A stretch of DNA of 64,000 nucleotides from Candidatus Desulfarcum epimagneticum (GCA_900659855.1 CAACVI010000003.1:1-64000), one strand, 5' to 3'; shown: positions 16,966 to 25,849, counted from the stretch's first letter. Program-made: numbers and translations. Notes: generated from the sequence alone by a model not told the origin.

Positions 16966-17412
16966 TCAAACAAACTCAACCAAATGCGGCCAGGAGGTGT
17001 CCACCAGGTAGGCCGACAGCCAGACCGCGTCGCGCAGGATTTTGACGGTTTCATCGCTCTCTTTCTTGGGGGCCATCAGGATGTATTTGTAATAGACGAA
17101 TCCCCCCTTCTCATTGTATCCCAGGGAGCCCACCAGGTTGACGTTCAGCCGGGCGATCTGCTCAACAAGCGCCGCCTTTTTTTCCCCGGAAAGCCCGTCC
17201 CCGTCCGAGAGATACACGAAGAGCTGGAGCAGGCGGCTGTTTTCGATGTGCTTGTCCACCCCGGGCACAAACATCATCTCCAGCATCAAATCGTCCCGGG
17301 ACTTCAGCGGCAGCCGGACCAGGACCCGTCCCACGGGCACGTCCGGGTCCGGGGCCTCAAAAGAGGTTTCAAAATCGTCTTTCAGCGTTTCGGCGATGTG
17401 TTCGAGTTTCAT
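16966..17412 (-). CDS. Uncharacterised eCIS-linked protein, 148 residues
   Basis: I do not recognise the family. The protein is a mixed alpha/beta chain with acidic start (LKDDFETSFEAPDPDVPVG), a LVRLPLKSRDDLMLEMMFVPG segment and a FVYYKYILMAPKKESDE segment; no signal peptide or membrane helix. Overall charge and size resemble a chaperone or adaptor. It lies between the DUF4157 gene (gap 38 bp) and the methyltransferase, so a role in loading or folding of the DUF4157 protein is a reasonable guess only. The C-terminal codons fall in a repetitive AACTCAA tract. Confidence 0.7.
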   Translation of the reverse strand: MKLEHIAETLKDDFETSFEAPDPDVPVGRVLVRLPLKSRDDLMLEMMFVPGVDKHIENSRLLQLFVYLSDGDGLSGEKKAALVEQIARLNVNLVGSLGYNEKGGFVYYKYILMAPKKESDETVKILRDAVWLSAYLVDTSWPHLVEFV

Positions 17413-17450
17413 ATTTTTCCTTTATTGGGATGTTTTTTTTAAAACGCGCG

Positions 17451-20204
17451 TTATTTATTGATAAAGGTTTTGATCACCTCAATGCGGGCGGAGCCCGTCA
17501 GGTTAAAGGCCCTGTATTTTTCCGTCAAAGAATCCCAGTACCCGATCTTTTTGGCCTCCGCGAGGTTTTGTTTTTTCTGACTCTTGTCCATCTTTTTGTC
17601 CGCGACTTGTTTGGAGAAGTGGGCGTCAAGGAATTTCCGGGCCGACTCGTCTCTCTTTTTGACGCTGAAACCGATGGCCTCGGCCATTTTTCCATCGTAT
17701 TCCTCCATATCCTCCAGCACCTCCCGGGCCGTGGCCGTGTCCTGCTCATCCTTTTCCTCGGCGCGTTTTTTCTTCGCCGCCGCGATCTCCTCGTCGGTCA
17801 CTTTCAGGGATGTCCTTGAAAAAGTGGCGTGGGCCTCTTCGGACACAGCCTCGGATTTATCCTCCACGCTGAGCTGGCCCCATGTCACCGTTTTGGGGAT
17901 CTCATCCAGGTCTTTGTAAAGCTTTTCCTTCTGTTTTTTGATCTGCTGTTTTTTTGTTTTGTCCGTTTCCCGGTTTTCCTGTTCCTTGAATATTTTATCG
18001 GATTCGCCCTTGGTTCCCTTCACCATGTTCTCGGCGATGGATTTGGCCCCGCTTTTTCTCTTTCCGTCCCCGAATCGAATGCTGTCCAGCCATGCGTTTT
18101 CGTCCTTCCACTGGGTGTATCCCTCCATCTTCTTTTCGATGCCCACGAGGGTGTCGTATGCCTTGGTTCTGATGGCTTCTCTCTTGTTGGCGCTCTTTTC
18201 TTTCCACCATCCATACAGCCATTTACCCAGTTTGACAAGGGCCGCGCCGATCCCTAATGCCACGGCCACAGGCGCCCCCACCCCGCTGACGGCCAGGGCG
18301 CCGCTGATAATTCCCACCACTCCCATGGCCATTTGGAAGCCGGCCTCTTTCTGCTTGTCCGTCTGTCTGCTTTTCAAATCTTCCAGGGCGCCGGCCCGGG
18401 CCGATTGATTGATCTGGGCGTCTTTTTTGAAATTTTTCATACCCGAAAGGCTCACGTCGCCGCCCAGCATCTGGAGGGAAGTGTCATCGGCCTTCTTCTT
18501 TTCCTCGGTGTTTTCTTCCTTTCCCAGCTCCGTCAATTTGCTCTTGGCCATGCCGGCTTTGGCTATGCCGTATCCTCCCTGGATCACATCCATGGCCCCG
18601 GTGGCGATGGTCACAGCCCCGCTGGCGGTTCCCAGTCCCTTCACCGCGCCGGCTCCCTTTCCGCCGATTTTGTAAACCGTGGTGGCGATGCTCTTGGCGG
18701 CGTCCACGCCGCTTTGCCCCCATTCCGTGAAGGTTTTAAGTCCCTGGCAGACGCTTTCAAAGGCTTCCTGGCGGTTCATTTTATCAAAACCGCCCTCCGA
18801 GATAAAATCCTCCAGTCCCTTGCCCATTTCCCATCCGGCTTTGACCGAGGCCATGGAGCTGGTGACGCTTCCAAAAACCGCGCCGGCGTTGTCCAGCCTC
18901 TTGGTCAAATCGCTGTCTTTGGACAATCCCTTGTAATGGTCAATGGCGGTGGAGATGGCTTTGGCGGTGTCCACGCCCCCTTTTCCGATTGCGTTGAGTT
19001 TTTCCGCCACAGCGGCCGCGGCCTCGATCTTTTCAGCGGGCTCCATGTCGTTCCAGTTTTCCGTCATGCCCGTGATATGATCCGCCAGGTCCAGAATTCC
19101 GCTGATGGTTCCCAGTCCTCCTGAAATAGAGTTGGCGATGTCCGAGGTGTGGGTGGCGTCGCTTTTACCCGCTTTTGAAAGCCCCGATGCCTTGTCGGCG
19201 GCGATCCCCGCGCTCTTCCCGACTCCCCCCGCGGTTTTGGACAAAAGACCGAATGCGGCCGAGCTTTTGGCGAGCTTTCCGTTTTCGCTGTCTTTCAGGG
19301 CCAGAATATCCGATCCGGCGCCGTGAATATCCCCCACGAGACCGCCGATGTTGGCGGAGAGGTCATGCTCTTTGGACAAAATCCCCTCTTTGTCCGTGGT
19401 TCCGTACACATCTTCTTTAAACCCGGTGGTGGCGCCTTCGATGGCCCCGGAAATAATGCCGCCCGCCTCTGAGTCAGAGTCAAAAATATGTTTGGCCAGG
19501 CCCGGGTCTTCCTCTTCCTCCTCCATCTCGCATTGAACCACGGCCGAGCCGGCCCCGGCTGAATCAGCCCCCGCCGAATCAGCTCCGGATGAAAAAGAGG
19601 CGAATGACGAAAAGCCGCCGGACGCCGCCTCGCCTCCCATCGTGTCCGCCTGTCCTTCCATGGACGCGCTGTCGTTTAAGGGAATCCCCGCGATCATGGA
19701 GGTGGGATGGACCCCGTGTCTTTGCTGGATGACATGGGAAAGCTCATGGGCCAGGAGTTCGCCGCCGCTTTGGGCGCCGGGATTGAATTCCCCGGGCGCG
19801 AAGTGAATGTGGTTTCCATAGGTGTAGGCTTTCGCGCCGATGAGGCCGGGGCCCGATGAGTCTTCGTGGAGGGACACGTCGTCAAAGGACGTGTTGAAAG
19901 AGTCCTCCATCCGGCTTTTGAGCGAATCGGGCATTTCGGAGCCCTCGGATTGGCGGTCCTGAAGAGAGGTGAGCATGCCGGACACGGCCCGGTTGCCCGC
20001 CGCCCTCTGGAGAGCGAAAAAATCGGCGGGACCGGCGTCCGCCGTCGGACCCATGATCCGCTGAAGCGCCCCGGACGGCGGCGCCCCGTCATGGAAAGAT
20101 TGCGAATGAAAAAAATCCCCGGCCCTTTGCGAATGATCATCCGGGGCCTTGTTGAATTCCCTCGCCGAATCGTCCGGTTTGATATCCTGAATTTTTTCAC
20201 GCAT
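17451..20204 (-). CDS. DUF4157 'eCIS core' protein: tape measure or cargo
   Basis: 917 residues. Residues about 90-190 form the DUF4157 domain with a metallopeptidase-like HELSH (153-157) preceded by GNHIHFAPGEF and followed by E-G-Q-A-D. The domain is a marker of eCIS loci. Residues 230-620 are Gly/Ala/Ser-rich amphipathic helices in repeated blocks. A strongly hydrophobic stretch (about 620-660, with MGVVGIISGALAVSGVGAPV) could span a membrane. The C-terminal third is a Lys/Glu-rich helical domain. Length and helicity suit a tape measure, whose length would set tail length. The hydrophobic helix and protease-like domain also suit an injected pore-forming or self-processed cargo. It follows the ATPase gene by 28 bp. 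Confidence 0.8.
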   Translation of the reverse strand: MREKIQDIKPDDSAREFNKAPDDHSQRAGDFFHSQSFHDGAPPSGALQRIMGPTADAGPADFFALQRAAGNRAVSGMLTSLQDRQSEGSEMPDSLKSRMEDSFNTSFDDVSLHEDSSGPGLIGAKAYTYGNHIHFAPGEFNPGAQSGGELLAHELSHVIQQRHGVHPTSMIAGIPLNDSASMEGQADTMGGEAASGGFSSFASFSSGADSAGADSAGAGSAVVQCEMEEEEEDPGLAKHIFDSDSEAGGIISGAIEGATTGFKEDVYGTTDKEGILSKEHDLSANIGGLVGDIHGAGSDILALKDSENGKLAKSSAAFGLLSKTAGGVGKSAGIAADKASGLSKAGKSDATHTSDIANSISGGLGTISGILDLADHITGMTENWNDMEPAEKIEAAAAVAEKLNAIGKGGVDTAKAISTAIDHYKGLSKDSDLTKRLDNAGAVFGSVTSSMASVKAGWEMGKGLEDFISEGGFDKMNRQEAFESVCQGLKTFTEWGQSGVDAAKSIATTVYKIGGKGAGAVKGLGTASGAVTIATGAMDVIQGGYGIAKAGMAKSKLTELGKEENTEEKKKADDTSLQMLGGDVSLSGMKNFKKDAQINQSARAGALEDLKSRQTDKQKEAGFQMAMGVVGIISGALAVSGVGAPVAVALGIGAALVKLGKWLYGWWKEKSANKREAIRTKAYDTLVGIEKKMEGYTQWKDENAWLDSIRFGDGKRKSGAKSIAENMVKGTKGESDKIFKEQENRETDKTKKQQIKKQKEKLYKDLDEIPKTVTWGQLSVEDKSEAVSEEAHATFSRTSLKVTDEEIAAAKKKRAEEKDEQDTATAREVLEDMEEYDGKMAEAIGFSVKKRDESARKFLDAHFSKQVADKKMDKSQKKQNLAEAKKIGYWDSLTEKYRAFNLTGSARIEVIKTFINK

Positions 20205-20232
20205 GGTCCCAATCTTCCTTTTTTATGTCTGG

Positions 20233-22458
20233 TTACGTAAAATCGCTCTCCATCACAATTCGTCCCATCTTCCGGTATTCCCGCCGGGTGGCGTGGAACA
20301 GGCCGTCCATTCCGACTTTTCCGCCGTTTCCGGCGGCCAGGAAGGCCGATCCCAGGGCGATGTTTTTGATGTTCCCGCCCGTGATCTCAAATCTTTCCGC
20401 CATCAGCCCGAAATCCAGGTTTTCGTCCTTCGGGGTCCGCTCCGGCATCATGCGCTCCCATATGCGCAGGCGGTCCTTTTTTTCCGGGGCCGGGAAATCA
20501 ATCGTGAAATCCATACGGCGGGCGAACGCCTCGTCCATGTTCTGGATGAAATTCGTGGCCATAATGACGATCCCGCTGTGCTCCTCCATCTTCTGGAGCA
20601 GGTAGCCGGTCTCGATGTTGGCGTAGCGGTCCCGGGCGTCGTTGACCTCGCTTCGCTTTCCGAAAATGGCGTCGGCCTCGTCAAAAAACAGGATGGCGTT
20701 GCTGTCCCGGGCCTCGGCGAAAATTTTCGAAAGATTTTTTTCGGTCTCGCCGATGTACTTGCTGACCACGGCGGACAGGTCCACCTTATAAAGGTCAACG
20801 CCCAGCTCGCCGGCGATGATGTCGGCGGACATGGTTTTGCCGGTTCCCGAGGGTCCGGAGAAAATCACGTTGACGCCCCTGCCCGAGGATATTTTTTCCT
20901 CAAATCCCCATTTTTCGTAAACCGTGGAGCGGCGCCGGACATAGTCGCAGATTTCTTTGAGCTGCCGCGCGGACTCTTCGGGAAGGATGATGTCTTTCCA
21001 TTTGTGGTGGGGTTTGATTTTCCGCGCCAGCTCTCCCAGGTTCCGGTTGGACTGAAGCCGGCACGCGGCGAGCAGGTCCTGAAGAGAAATCGCCGCCCCG
21101 CGCGGATCCCGCCACAGGGCCCGGTCGGCGGCCGTGGCGGCGGCGTCTTTGATCCGTCCCCCGGTGAAAAGAAACTTCTCCGCCAGATCCGCCGTGTCCG
21201 GGGCCGGGACTCCCGGGGCCTTTTCTTCCAGCGCCCGCTCCCACAGCGTTTTTCTGTCCTGAAAGGTCAGGTCCGGAAATTTCGCCCGCACAAACGAAAG
21301 ACCGCCAAAGTCGCGCCGGGGCTCCCACGTGGCCTCCCCTGTGAGAAAAACCGGCCCTTTGAAACAGGCCAGCTCTGTCCAGAAAACTTTGAGCGCCCGC
21401 TCCTCTTTTAAAAGCGCGTCAAAATCCCGCCAGCACAGCGCCGCGTCCTGGAGCCCGGCCTCCCGAAGAATCAGGTCCAGGACAAACGCGAAGTCCTTTG
21501 GCTCCTTTCCGGACAGCGCCCGGCCGTCCACCGAAAGGGTTTTGCCCCCTTGTCTTTCGCGCATGCCCAAAGCCGCGCTTTTGCGCCCCGAGCCCGGACG
21601 GCCCTGGAAATAAAACACGATTCCCGGCCCGCTTCGGCCCGGCGGAAAATTTTTTTCCGACAATCCCAAAAGCCTGTCTTTGAACGATTCCGGCAGAATC
21701 ATGTCCCCAAGCGGGGCGCCGGGCCCCTCCATGACCGCGCAATGGAAAAGGCGCGAATCCATCTCATCGGAGCCCAGGAGATAAGAGGCCACGCGGTCGT
21801 CTATTTTGATATGCCGTCGCAAAAGGGGCGGATGGGGCCCCGGCCCGTCGCCGTGAAGGCTTAAGAGGCGCTTTTTCATTAAAGGGGCGCCGGGCTCGAA
21901 TCGCCGGCGAAGGCGGATTTTATCATCAAGAGACGATGAGAGAAGGTTCAGGGCCAGGTCCACACTGGGAAATTTCCGGGTGACGTCGTCCTGGAGAAAG
22001 GCGTAAAAGGTTTCGTAGCGCGGATCCACTTCCGGGGCCAGGGCGATGAGCAGTATCTCCACATCCCTTCGGGTCAGATCAAAGAGCCGGGCCAGGCGCT
22101 CCAGGCGTAAATCGCCGTTTGCCGGCCGGGCGCCGCTCTTTCGGTCCTCGATGCGACCCTTCAGGGCCTTGATCCGGGGAGCGGAACCCGCCTCGCGTTT
22201 TCCCCACGCCCGGGGAGGCCCCGGGGGACGTCTGAAAAGGGCCTCCACTTCCGACGGGGAAATGGCCAGCCCCCTGAACGGCTCTTCTTTTCCCCGGCCT
22301 TTTTCGGCGAGCGCCGCCATCTCCCGGATCCGAATGTCCAGAAGCGCCAGCTCATCCATCATATGCTCAAGGGAAGTGTGATATCCGTTCATTGTTTTGT
22401 TCATTTTCCAGACAAATCGTCTACTTTCCCCGGACCATCCAAAGCCCGACTGTTTCAC
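20233..22458 (-). CDS. eCIS AAA+ ATPase (Afp15-like)
   Basis: 741 residues, or 723 from the ATG at 22404; the listed start is a GTG and the choice is uncertain. The C-terminal AAA module has Walker A GPSGTGKT (535-542), Walker B AILFFDEAD (588-594-ish), an ATNF sensor 1 and an arginine-finger region FARRMDF. An upstream module (about 230-450) has a degenerate Walker A (GRPGSGRKS, 286-294) and no convincing Walker B, so it is probably an inactive AAA copy. Afp15-class ATPases are essential for particle assembly. Here it is the first gene of the operon rather than near the end. Confidence 0.92.
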   Translation of the reverse strand: MKQSGFGWSGESRRFVWKMNKTMNGYHTSLEHMMDELALLDIRIREMAALAEKGRGKEEPFRGLAISPSEVEALFRRPPGPPRAWGKREAGSAPRIKALKGRIEDRKSGARPANGDLRLERLARLFDLTRRDVEILLIALAPEVDPRYETFYAFLQDDVTRKFPSVDLALNLLSSSLDDKIRLRRRFEPGAPLMKKRLLSLHGDGPGPHPPLLRRHIKIDDRVASYLLGSDEMDSRLFHCAVMEGPGAPLGDMILPESFKDRLLGLSEKNFPPGRSGPGIVFYFQGRPGSGRKSAALGMRERQGGKTLSVDGRALSGKEPKDFAFVLDLILREAGLQDAALCWRDFDALLKEERALKVFWTELACFKGPVFLTGEATWEPRRDFGGLSFVRAKFPDLTFQDRKTLWERALEEKAPGVPAPDTADLAEKFLFTGGRIKDAAATAADRALWRDPRGAAISLQDLLAACRLQSNRNLGELARKIKPHHKWKDIILPEESARQLKEICDYVRRRSTVYEKWGFEEKISSGRGVNVIFSGPSGTGKTMSADIIAGELGVDLYKVDLSAVVSKYIGETEKNLSKIFAEARDSNAILFFDEADAIFGKRSEVNDARDRYANIETGYLLQKMEEHSGIVIMATNFIQNMDEAFARRMDFTIDFPAPEKKDRLRIWERMMPERTPKDENLDFGLMAERFEITGGNIKNIALGSAFLAAGNGGKVGMDGLFHATRREYRKMGRIVMESDFT

Positions 22459-22495
22459 ATTTTTTTGAAAAAACTTTTTTTATGAATGAAATTTT

Positions 22496-22524
22496 CTTTT
22501 ATCCCCGCTGGGGTTTTGTGTCAA
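22496..22524 (-). promoter_or_regulatory. Sigma70-type promoter of the eCIS operon
   Basis: On the minus strand: TTGACA (22524-22519), 17-base spacer, TAAAAG (22501-22496). The spacer contains the inverted repeat CCCC-AGC-GGGG, a possible operator. Predicted start is about 30 bases before the GTG at 22458. Confidence 0.65.
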
Positions 22525-22901
22525 GCGTTTTTTTTTCATTTTTCCACGCGTTTTTGATTTTTTTATTTTTTATTATAAAAATCAATGAGTTGAAATTTTA
22601 CAGAAAATAATTCAAATTCAGAGTTTTGAATCGAATTAATTTGAAAACAAAAGTTGAGACCCACGCGGGCGGGAAAAAAACCAAACAGGGAAGGGTTTGT
22701 AAAAACAGGAAAAATTTTTAAAAAAAAGCGCCGGACATGGGGAGGCGAACGAAAAAAAAGCGAAAAAACCTCAAAATCCATTTTGCGAAGGGCCGTTGGA
22801 CGCAACTCCGCGCGGCGGGCTTGAACGGTTCAAAGACGCAGGGGCGCCGTCGTTTTTGAGTGGAAAAAATGTGAGGAGCGCCGGGATATTTTAAATCGAA
22901 A
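22525..22901. other. Non-coding A+T-rich gap between the eCIS operon and the DruA fusion
   Basis: About 380 bp. The left 200 bp is strongly A+T-rich with poly-T and poly-A runs. I see no ORF that looks coding, no clear terminator for the DruA fusion and no tRNA. An A+T-rich island of this kind could bind a nucleoid silencer, but nothing specific is visible. Confidence 0.5.
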
Positions 22902-25118
22902 TCACTGGAACCGGCCCCGGCCCCGGCAAAGCCGGGGACAGGGGCGGAAATCAAACGCCTCCCCGGGGCCCCGGGCCGCCATGACGGCGGCGGGCGCCCT
23001 TCCCTTCCAGGTCCGAAAAAAACAGGTTTGAAAGAAATCTCCAAAAACCCGAACGGCCCGGGCCTGGACGGCCCTCCAGCGGGTTTTCGGGAAAGAAAGG
23101 CCACTGGGAATATGGGGCGTTTTTTTTCCAAGGGCTTTCAAATGGCATATGCGCCAGGCGATGACCATACAGACGGCCAGACAGTTTTTAAGCGCGTCCC
23201 CATCCTGGATCACGGGATCATCCGACGGGCATATTTTCTCCAGGGTCCGGCCCCATCCCCTGTTTTGAAGGCTTAAGACCCGCTGTTTTAAAAGCGCCCG
23301 GGCGTCTTCAAAGGATCGAACGGGAGCGCTGGAGACCAGGAGCCATTCCACGCGGCGAAAGGGAGACGGAAGGGGCGCCGTCTCCCGGGCCCAAACCGCC
23401 CACAGGGTCATGGGCCGGCCCCCGGGACCTCCCAGGAGGATTTTGGCCCGACTCGCCGCGAGCCTGGCCCGCCGGGGGCGGGCGCCGTGTTCGCCGGGAG
23501 GGACCTCCACTTCGAAGTGGCCCGCCACCGGCGCGGCGGCGGTCTTTCGCCGTATTTTTCTCTCATCGCGATCCGGGCCGTCGTTTTGAAGCGACCGGAC
23601 CAGGATTTTGGGTCCCCGGGGGTGTTTCCGGGCCTCCCTGAAAAGCGCCCGGATTCCCCCCCGGATATCGCCGGTCAGCGTGATTTCGGAGTCGGGACAG
23701 TGGGACTGAATTTCCGAGGCGGCCCGATAGGTTCGGATCCATCCGCCGTCCTTTTTCCCTTTTTTATTTTTAAGGGATTTTTTTTCCGATTTTTCCCTTG
23801 ATTTTCCACTTAATTTTTGGGGGGGCGATGTCTCCGGACGGCCATCCAGCCAACCATCCAAAAGGCCCAGGGGGGCGCCGTCAGGCCCGATGGCCATGAG
23901 GGTGGAAAGACGGGCCGGACCCGGGGGAATCTGGATCTCCCTTTCATTTCGGACCGCCAGGGCCATGGGGCGCTTTTGAATCCGGGCCGCCGACGCCTCG
24001 GCGTGGGCCCTTAAAACGCGCCTCATCTCCACCTCTTTGTGTGAGAAAAACCGCTGGGCCGCCTTGATTTTGGACATGTCCCCGCCGCAGGCCTCGCTTA
24101 CGGGCCGCCCGGGCCGCCGTCCCATGTCCGATGCCAGGGTTTCGAGTCTTTTCTGGAGCCGGGGGTCGTAGAACTCGGCGGCGCCGAACTCCTCCTCATG
24201 CCATTTTTCATAAAATTCTTCCCGTTCTTCCGCGAACAGGGGCCTTTCGGTTTCCCGGGTCAAAACGCGCCTGAAATTTTTCTGAAGGGGATAGACGTAG
24301 ATATCTTTTGGAGACCCGCATTTTTTTCCATTGGCGTATCGGCCTCGCCGCCCCGCCGTTTTGCCGATGAGGGTCCAGTTGGCCGCCCGGTAGCAGACCC
24401 CGCTGAATCTTTGGGGATCCACAAAGGTTTCGAGAAGCGCGGGCCGGTATCCGTATCGCTCCTCCCAGTCCCGGGGAAGCCGTTTGAGGGAAAGGGAAAG
24501 GACCCGGGAGGCCAGGTTTTTGACGTTTACGGAGGGCAGGATCAAAAAACGGCTGTTGCACACCACCCGGTCGATATTGGCCCAATGGGCCCGGGGACTC
24601 CATCCGATCCACTCATCCCGGTCTTTCAATCGCAGGGTCCCGGCGCTGTGGCTCAACGCGCCCAGCCGTCCGTGTGTCTCGCTGGAGACCAGGTAGCGGA
24701 TCTGGGCCCCGCACAGGGGGCCGCTTCCCAGGTAGTGAAACCGGTCCATCATGGAATTCCATTCCCGGGATTTTTTTTTGCCCCGATAATCCCCGGACAC
24801 CGGCTCCAGAGTGATTTTGCCCAGCTCGGACAAATCGCAGCGCAGGCTCTCAAAAACCGGCAGCGCCATCCACCCGGCCCGTTTTTGAAAGTTGTATGTC
24901 CGGCCGGAGTCGGGCAGGCGGATGAGGCCCTTTTTATCCAGCGCTGACAGGGCCTTTCGGCAGCTCACCTCCTTGGGCTTGCCGTTGGGAGAGGTCCAGC
25001 TCAGCCAACGGCAGACTTTAAGCGACAGCTCGCGCCGGGAAACGCCGGGGTTTTCCAGCAGCTCGCTTCGAATTTTCTCGATGGCGCTTTGGGTGAAGTA
25101 TTTTCCGCACAGCCTCAT
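22902..25118 (-). CDS. DruA (DUF4338) domain fused to a catalytically degenerate Tn5-like transposase
   Basis: 738 residues. Residues 1-75 are a helical DNA-binding head (SRRELSLKVCRWLSW, SCRKALSALDKKGLIRLP) and about 100-285 form the DUF4338/DruA domain (YLGSGPLCGAQIRYLV, GRLGALSHSAGTLRLKDRD, ETFVDPQRFSGVCYRAANW). From about 305 a Tn5/IS4 transposase follows: DNA-binding segment (FYDPRLQKRLETLA, KAAQRFFSH), then the RNase H-like core. At the usual first Asp (Q-D-T-T) this protein has R-N-E-R (390-393). The second Asp is kept (G-D at 483-484) but the R-E-x-D after it is lost. The W-x-I-E segment bearing the catalytic Glu is replaced by unrelated residues (611-632). No terminal inverted repeats were found. 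Domesticated or dead element likely. Confidence 0.75.
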   Translation of the reverse strand: MRLCGKYFTQSAIEKIRSELLENPGVSRRELSLKVCRWLSWTSPNGKPKEVSCRKALSALDKKGLIRLPDSGRTYNFQKRAGWMALPVFESLRCDLSELGKITLEPVSGDYRGKKKSREWNSMMDRFHYLGSGPLCGAQIRYLVSSETHGRLGALSHSAGTLRLKDRDEWIGWSPRAHWANIDRVVCNSRFLILPSVNVKNLASRVLSLSLKRLPRDWEERYGYRPALLETFVDPQRFSGVCYRAANWTLIGKTAGRRGRYANGKKCGSPKDIYVYPLQKNFRRVLTRETERPLFAEEREEFYEKWHEEEFGAAEFYDPRLQKRLETLASDMGRRPGRPVSEACGGDMSKIKAAQRFFSHKEVEMRRVLRAHAEASAARIQKRPMALAVRNEREIQIPPGPARLSTLMAIGPDGAPLGLLDGWLDGRPETSPPQKLSGKSREKSEKKSLKNKKGKKDGGWIRTYRAASEIQSHCPDSEITLTGDIRGGIRALFREARKHPRGPKILVRSLQNDGPDRDERKIRRKTAAAPVAGHFEVEVPPGEHGARPRRARLAASRAKILLGGPGGRPMTLWAVWARETAPLPSPFRRVEWLLVSSAPVRSFEDARALLKQRVLSLQNRGWGRTLEKICPSDDPVIQDGDALKNCLAVCMVIAWRICHLKALGKKTPHIPSGLSFPKTRWRAVQARAVRVFGDFFQTCFFRTWKGRAPAAVMAARGPGEAFDFRPCPRLCRGRGRFQ

Positions 25119-25125
25119 GCCTTCT

Positions 25126-25154
25126 TAAATACATTTTATTTTTTCACGTGTCAA
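25126..25154 (-). promoter_or_regulatory. Promoter for the DruA fusion gene
   Basis: Minus strand TTGACA (25154-25149), 17-base spacer, TATTTA (25131-25126). The -10 box ends 8 bases before the ATG, so the transcript would have almost no leader; AAGAAGG between them may still serve as a ribosome site if initiation is further upstream. Confidence 0.5.
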
Positions 25155-25234
25155 GCATGTCTTGGGGGTTTTTTAAAAAAAACCAAGGTGGAGAACGCGC
25201 GAAATCCGGACGGCGAAATTCGATCCATTATAAC

Positions 25235-25263
25235 TTGACAACAGCGCCGCGATGCGGTACTGC
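25235..25263 (+). promoter_or_regulatory. Promoter for the toxin-antitoxin pair
   Basis: TTGACA (25235-25240), 17-base spacer, TACTGC (25258-25263, weak -10). It lies about 63 bases before the antitoxin start. Antitoxins of this type usually autoregulate their promoter; no operator palindrome is obvious. Confidence 0.45.
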
Positions 25264-25325
25264 TTAAAAAACAATGACCCTGTTTTAAAACCATATCGCT
25301 TTGGAACTTTCCAGGGAGGCCCTCC

Positions 25326-25577
25326 GTGCGTGAAATATCGGCAAATGAATTCAGAAAAAGACTGAAATCCTGGGTGGATGAAACCATCTCCGAGCGCCGG
25401 GTTCTGAAAGTCAACCGAAGAAACGGTCAGAACTTTATGGTCATTGGGGAAGACGACTGGCGCGCCATAGAAGAAACCATCTACTTAAACGGAATCCCCG
25501 GTCTCGTTGAGAGCATTCATGAAGCCGACCGGGAGCCCCTTGAGCATGGAATCCACCTTGAGGACCTGGAGTGGTGA
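25326..25577 (+). CDS. Phd/YefM-family antitoxin
   Basis: 83 residues, likely GTG start at 25326. MREISANEFRKRLKSWVDE matches the dimeric Phd/YefM DNA-binding N-terminus, followed by VNRRNGQNFMVIGEDDW and a free acidic C-terminal tail (EPLEHGIHLEDLEW) that would neutralise the toxin. Stop overlaps the toxin's first codons, the usual coupling of such pairs. Confidence 0.87.
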   Translation: MREISANEFRKRLKSWVDETISERRVLKVNRRNGQNFMVIGEDDWRAIEETIYLNGIPGLVESIHEADREPLEHGIHLEDLEW

Positions 25578-25837
25578 AATGGCGAATCGTCTTATCAAGG
25601 GCGGCGGCAAAGGATGGAAAAAAATTGCGGGACGCCGGCCTCCAATTCCGCGCTGAAACCCTTTTAAAAATTTTAAAAGACAACCCCTTTCAGACGCCCC
25701 CTTCATATGAAAAACTCGTGGGAAATCTCAAAGGCTTCTATTCCCGAAGGATCAACATTAAGCATCGCCTGGTTTATTCAGTGGATCAAAAACAGCGCGT
25801 CGTTCATATATTACGCATGTGGACGCATTACGAATGA
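25571..25837 (+). CDS. YoeB/Txe-family mRNA interferase toxin
   Basis: 88 residues, tandem GTG GTG start at 25571/25574 overlapping the antitoxin stop. The family pattern is clear: W-R-I-V-L-S-R-A-A near the start, K-L-V-G-N-L-K-G-F-Y-S-R-R-I, then H-R-L-V-Y-S-V, ending R-M-W-T-H-Y-E (family consensus CR-x-HY). YoeB-type toxins cleave mRNA in the ribosomal A site. The catalytic Glu/Arg/His/Tyr cluster appears to be kept, so the toxin is probably active. Confidence 0.88.
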   Translation: MVKWRIVLSRAAAKDGKKLRDAGLQFRAETLLKILKDNPFQTPPSYEKLVGNLKGFYSRRINIKHRLVYSVDQKQRVVHILRMWTHYE

Positions 25838-25849
25838 AAGGTTTTTTCC

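Noticed and set aside
1-22458. Type VI secretion system or prophage tail
   Set aside because: VgrG-like and gp25-like genes are shared, but DUF4157, DUF4255, DUF5908, the LysM adaptor and the Afp15-type ATPase indicate an eCIS; no TssJLM membrane complex or phage head genes are present.
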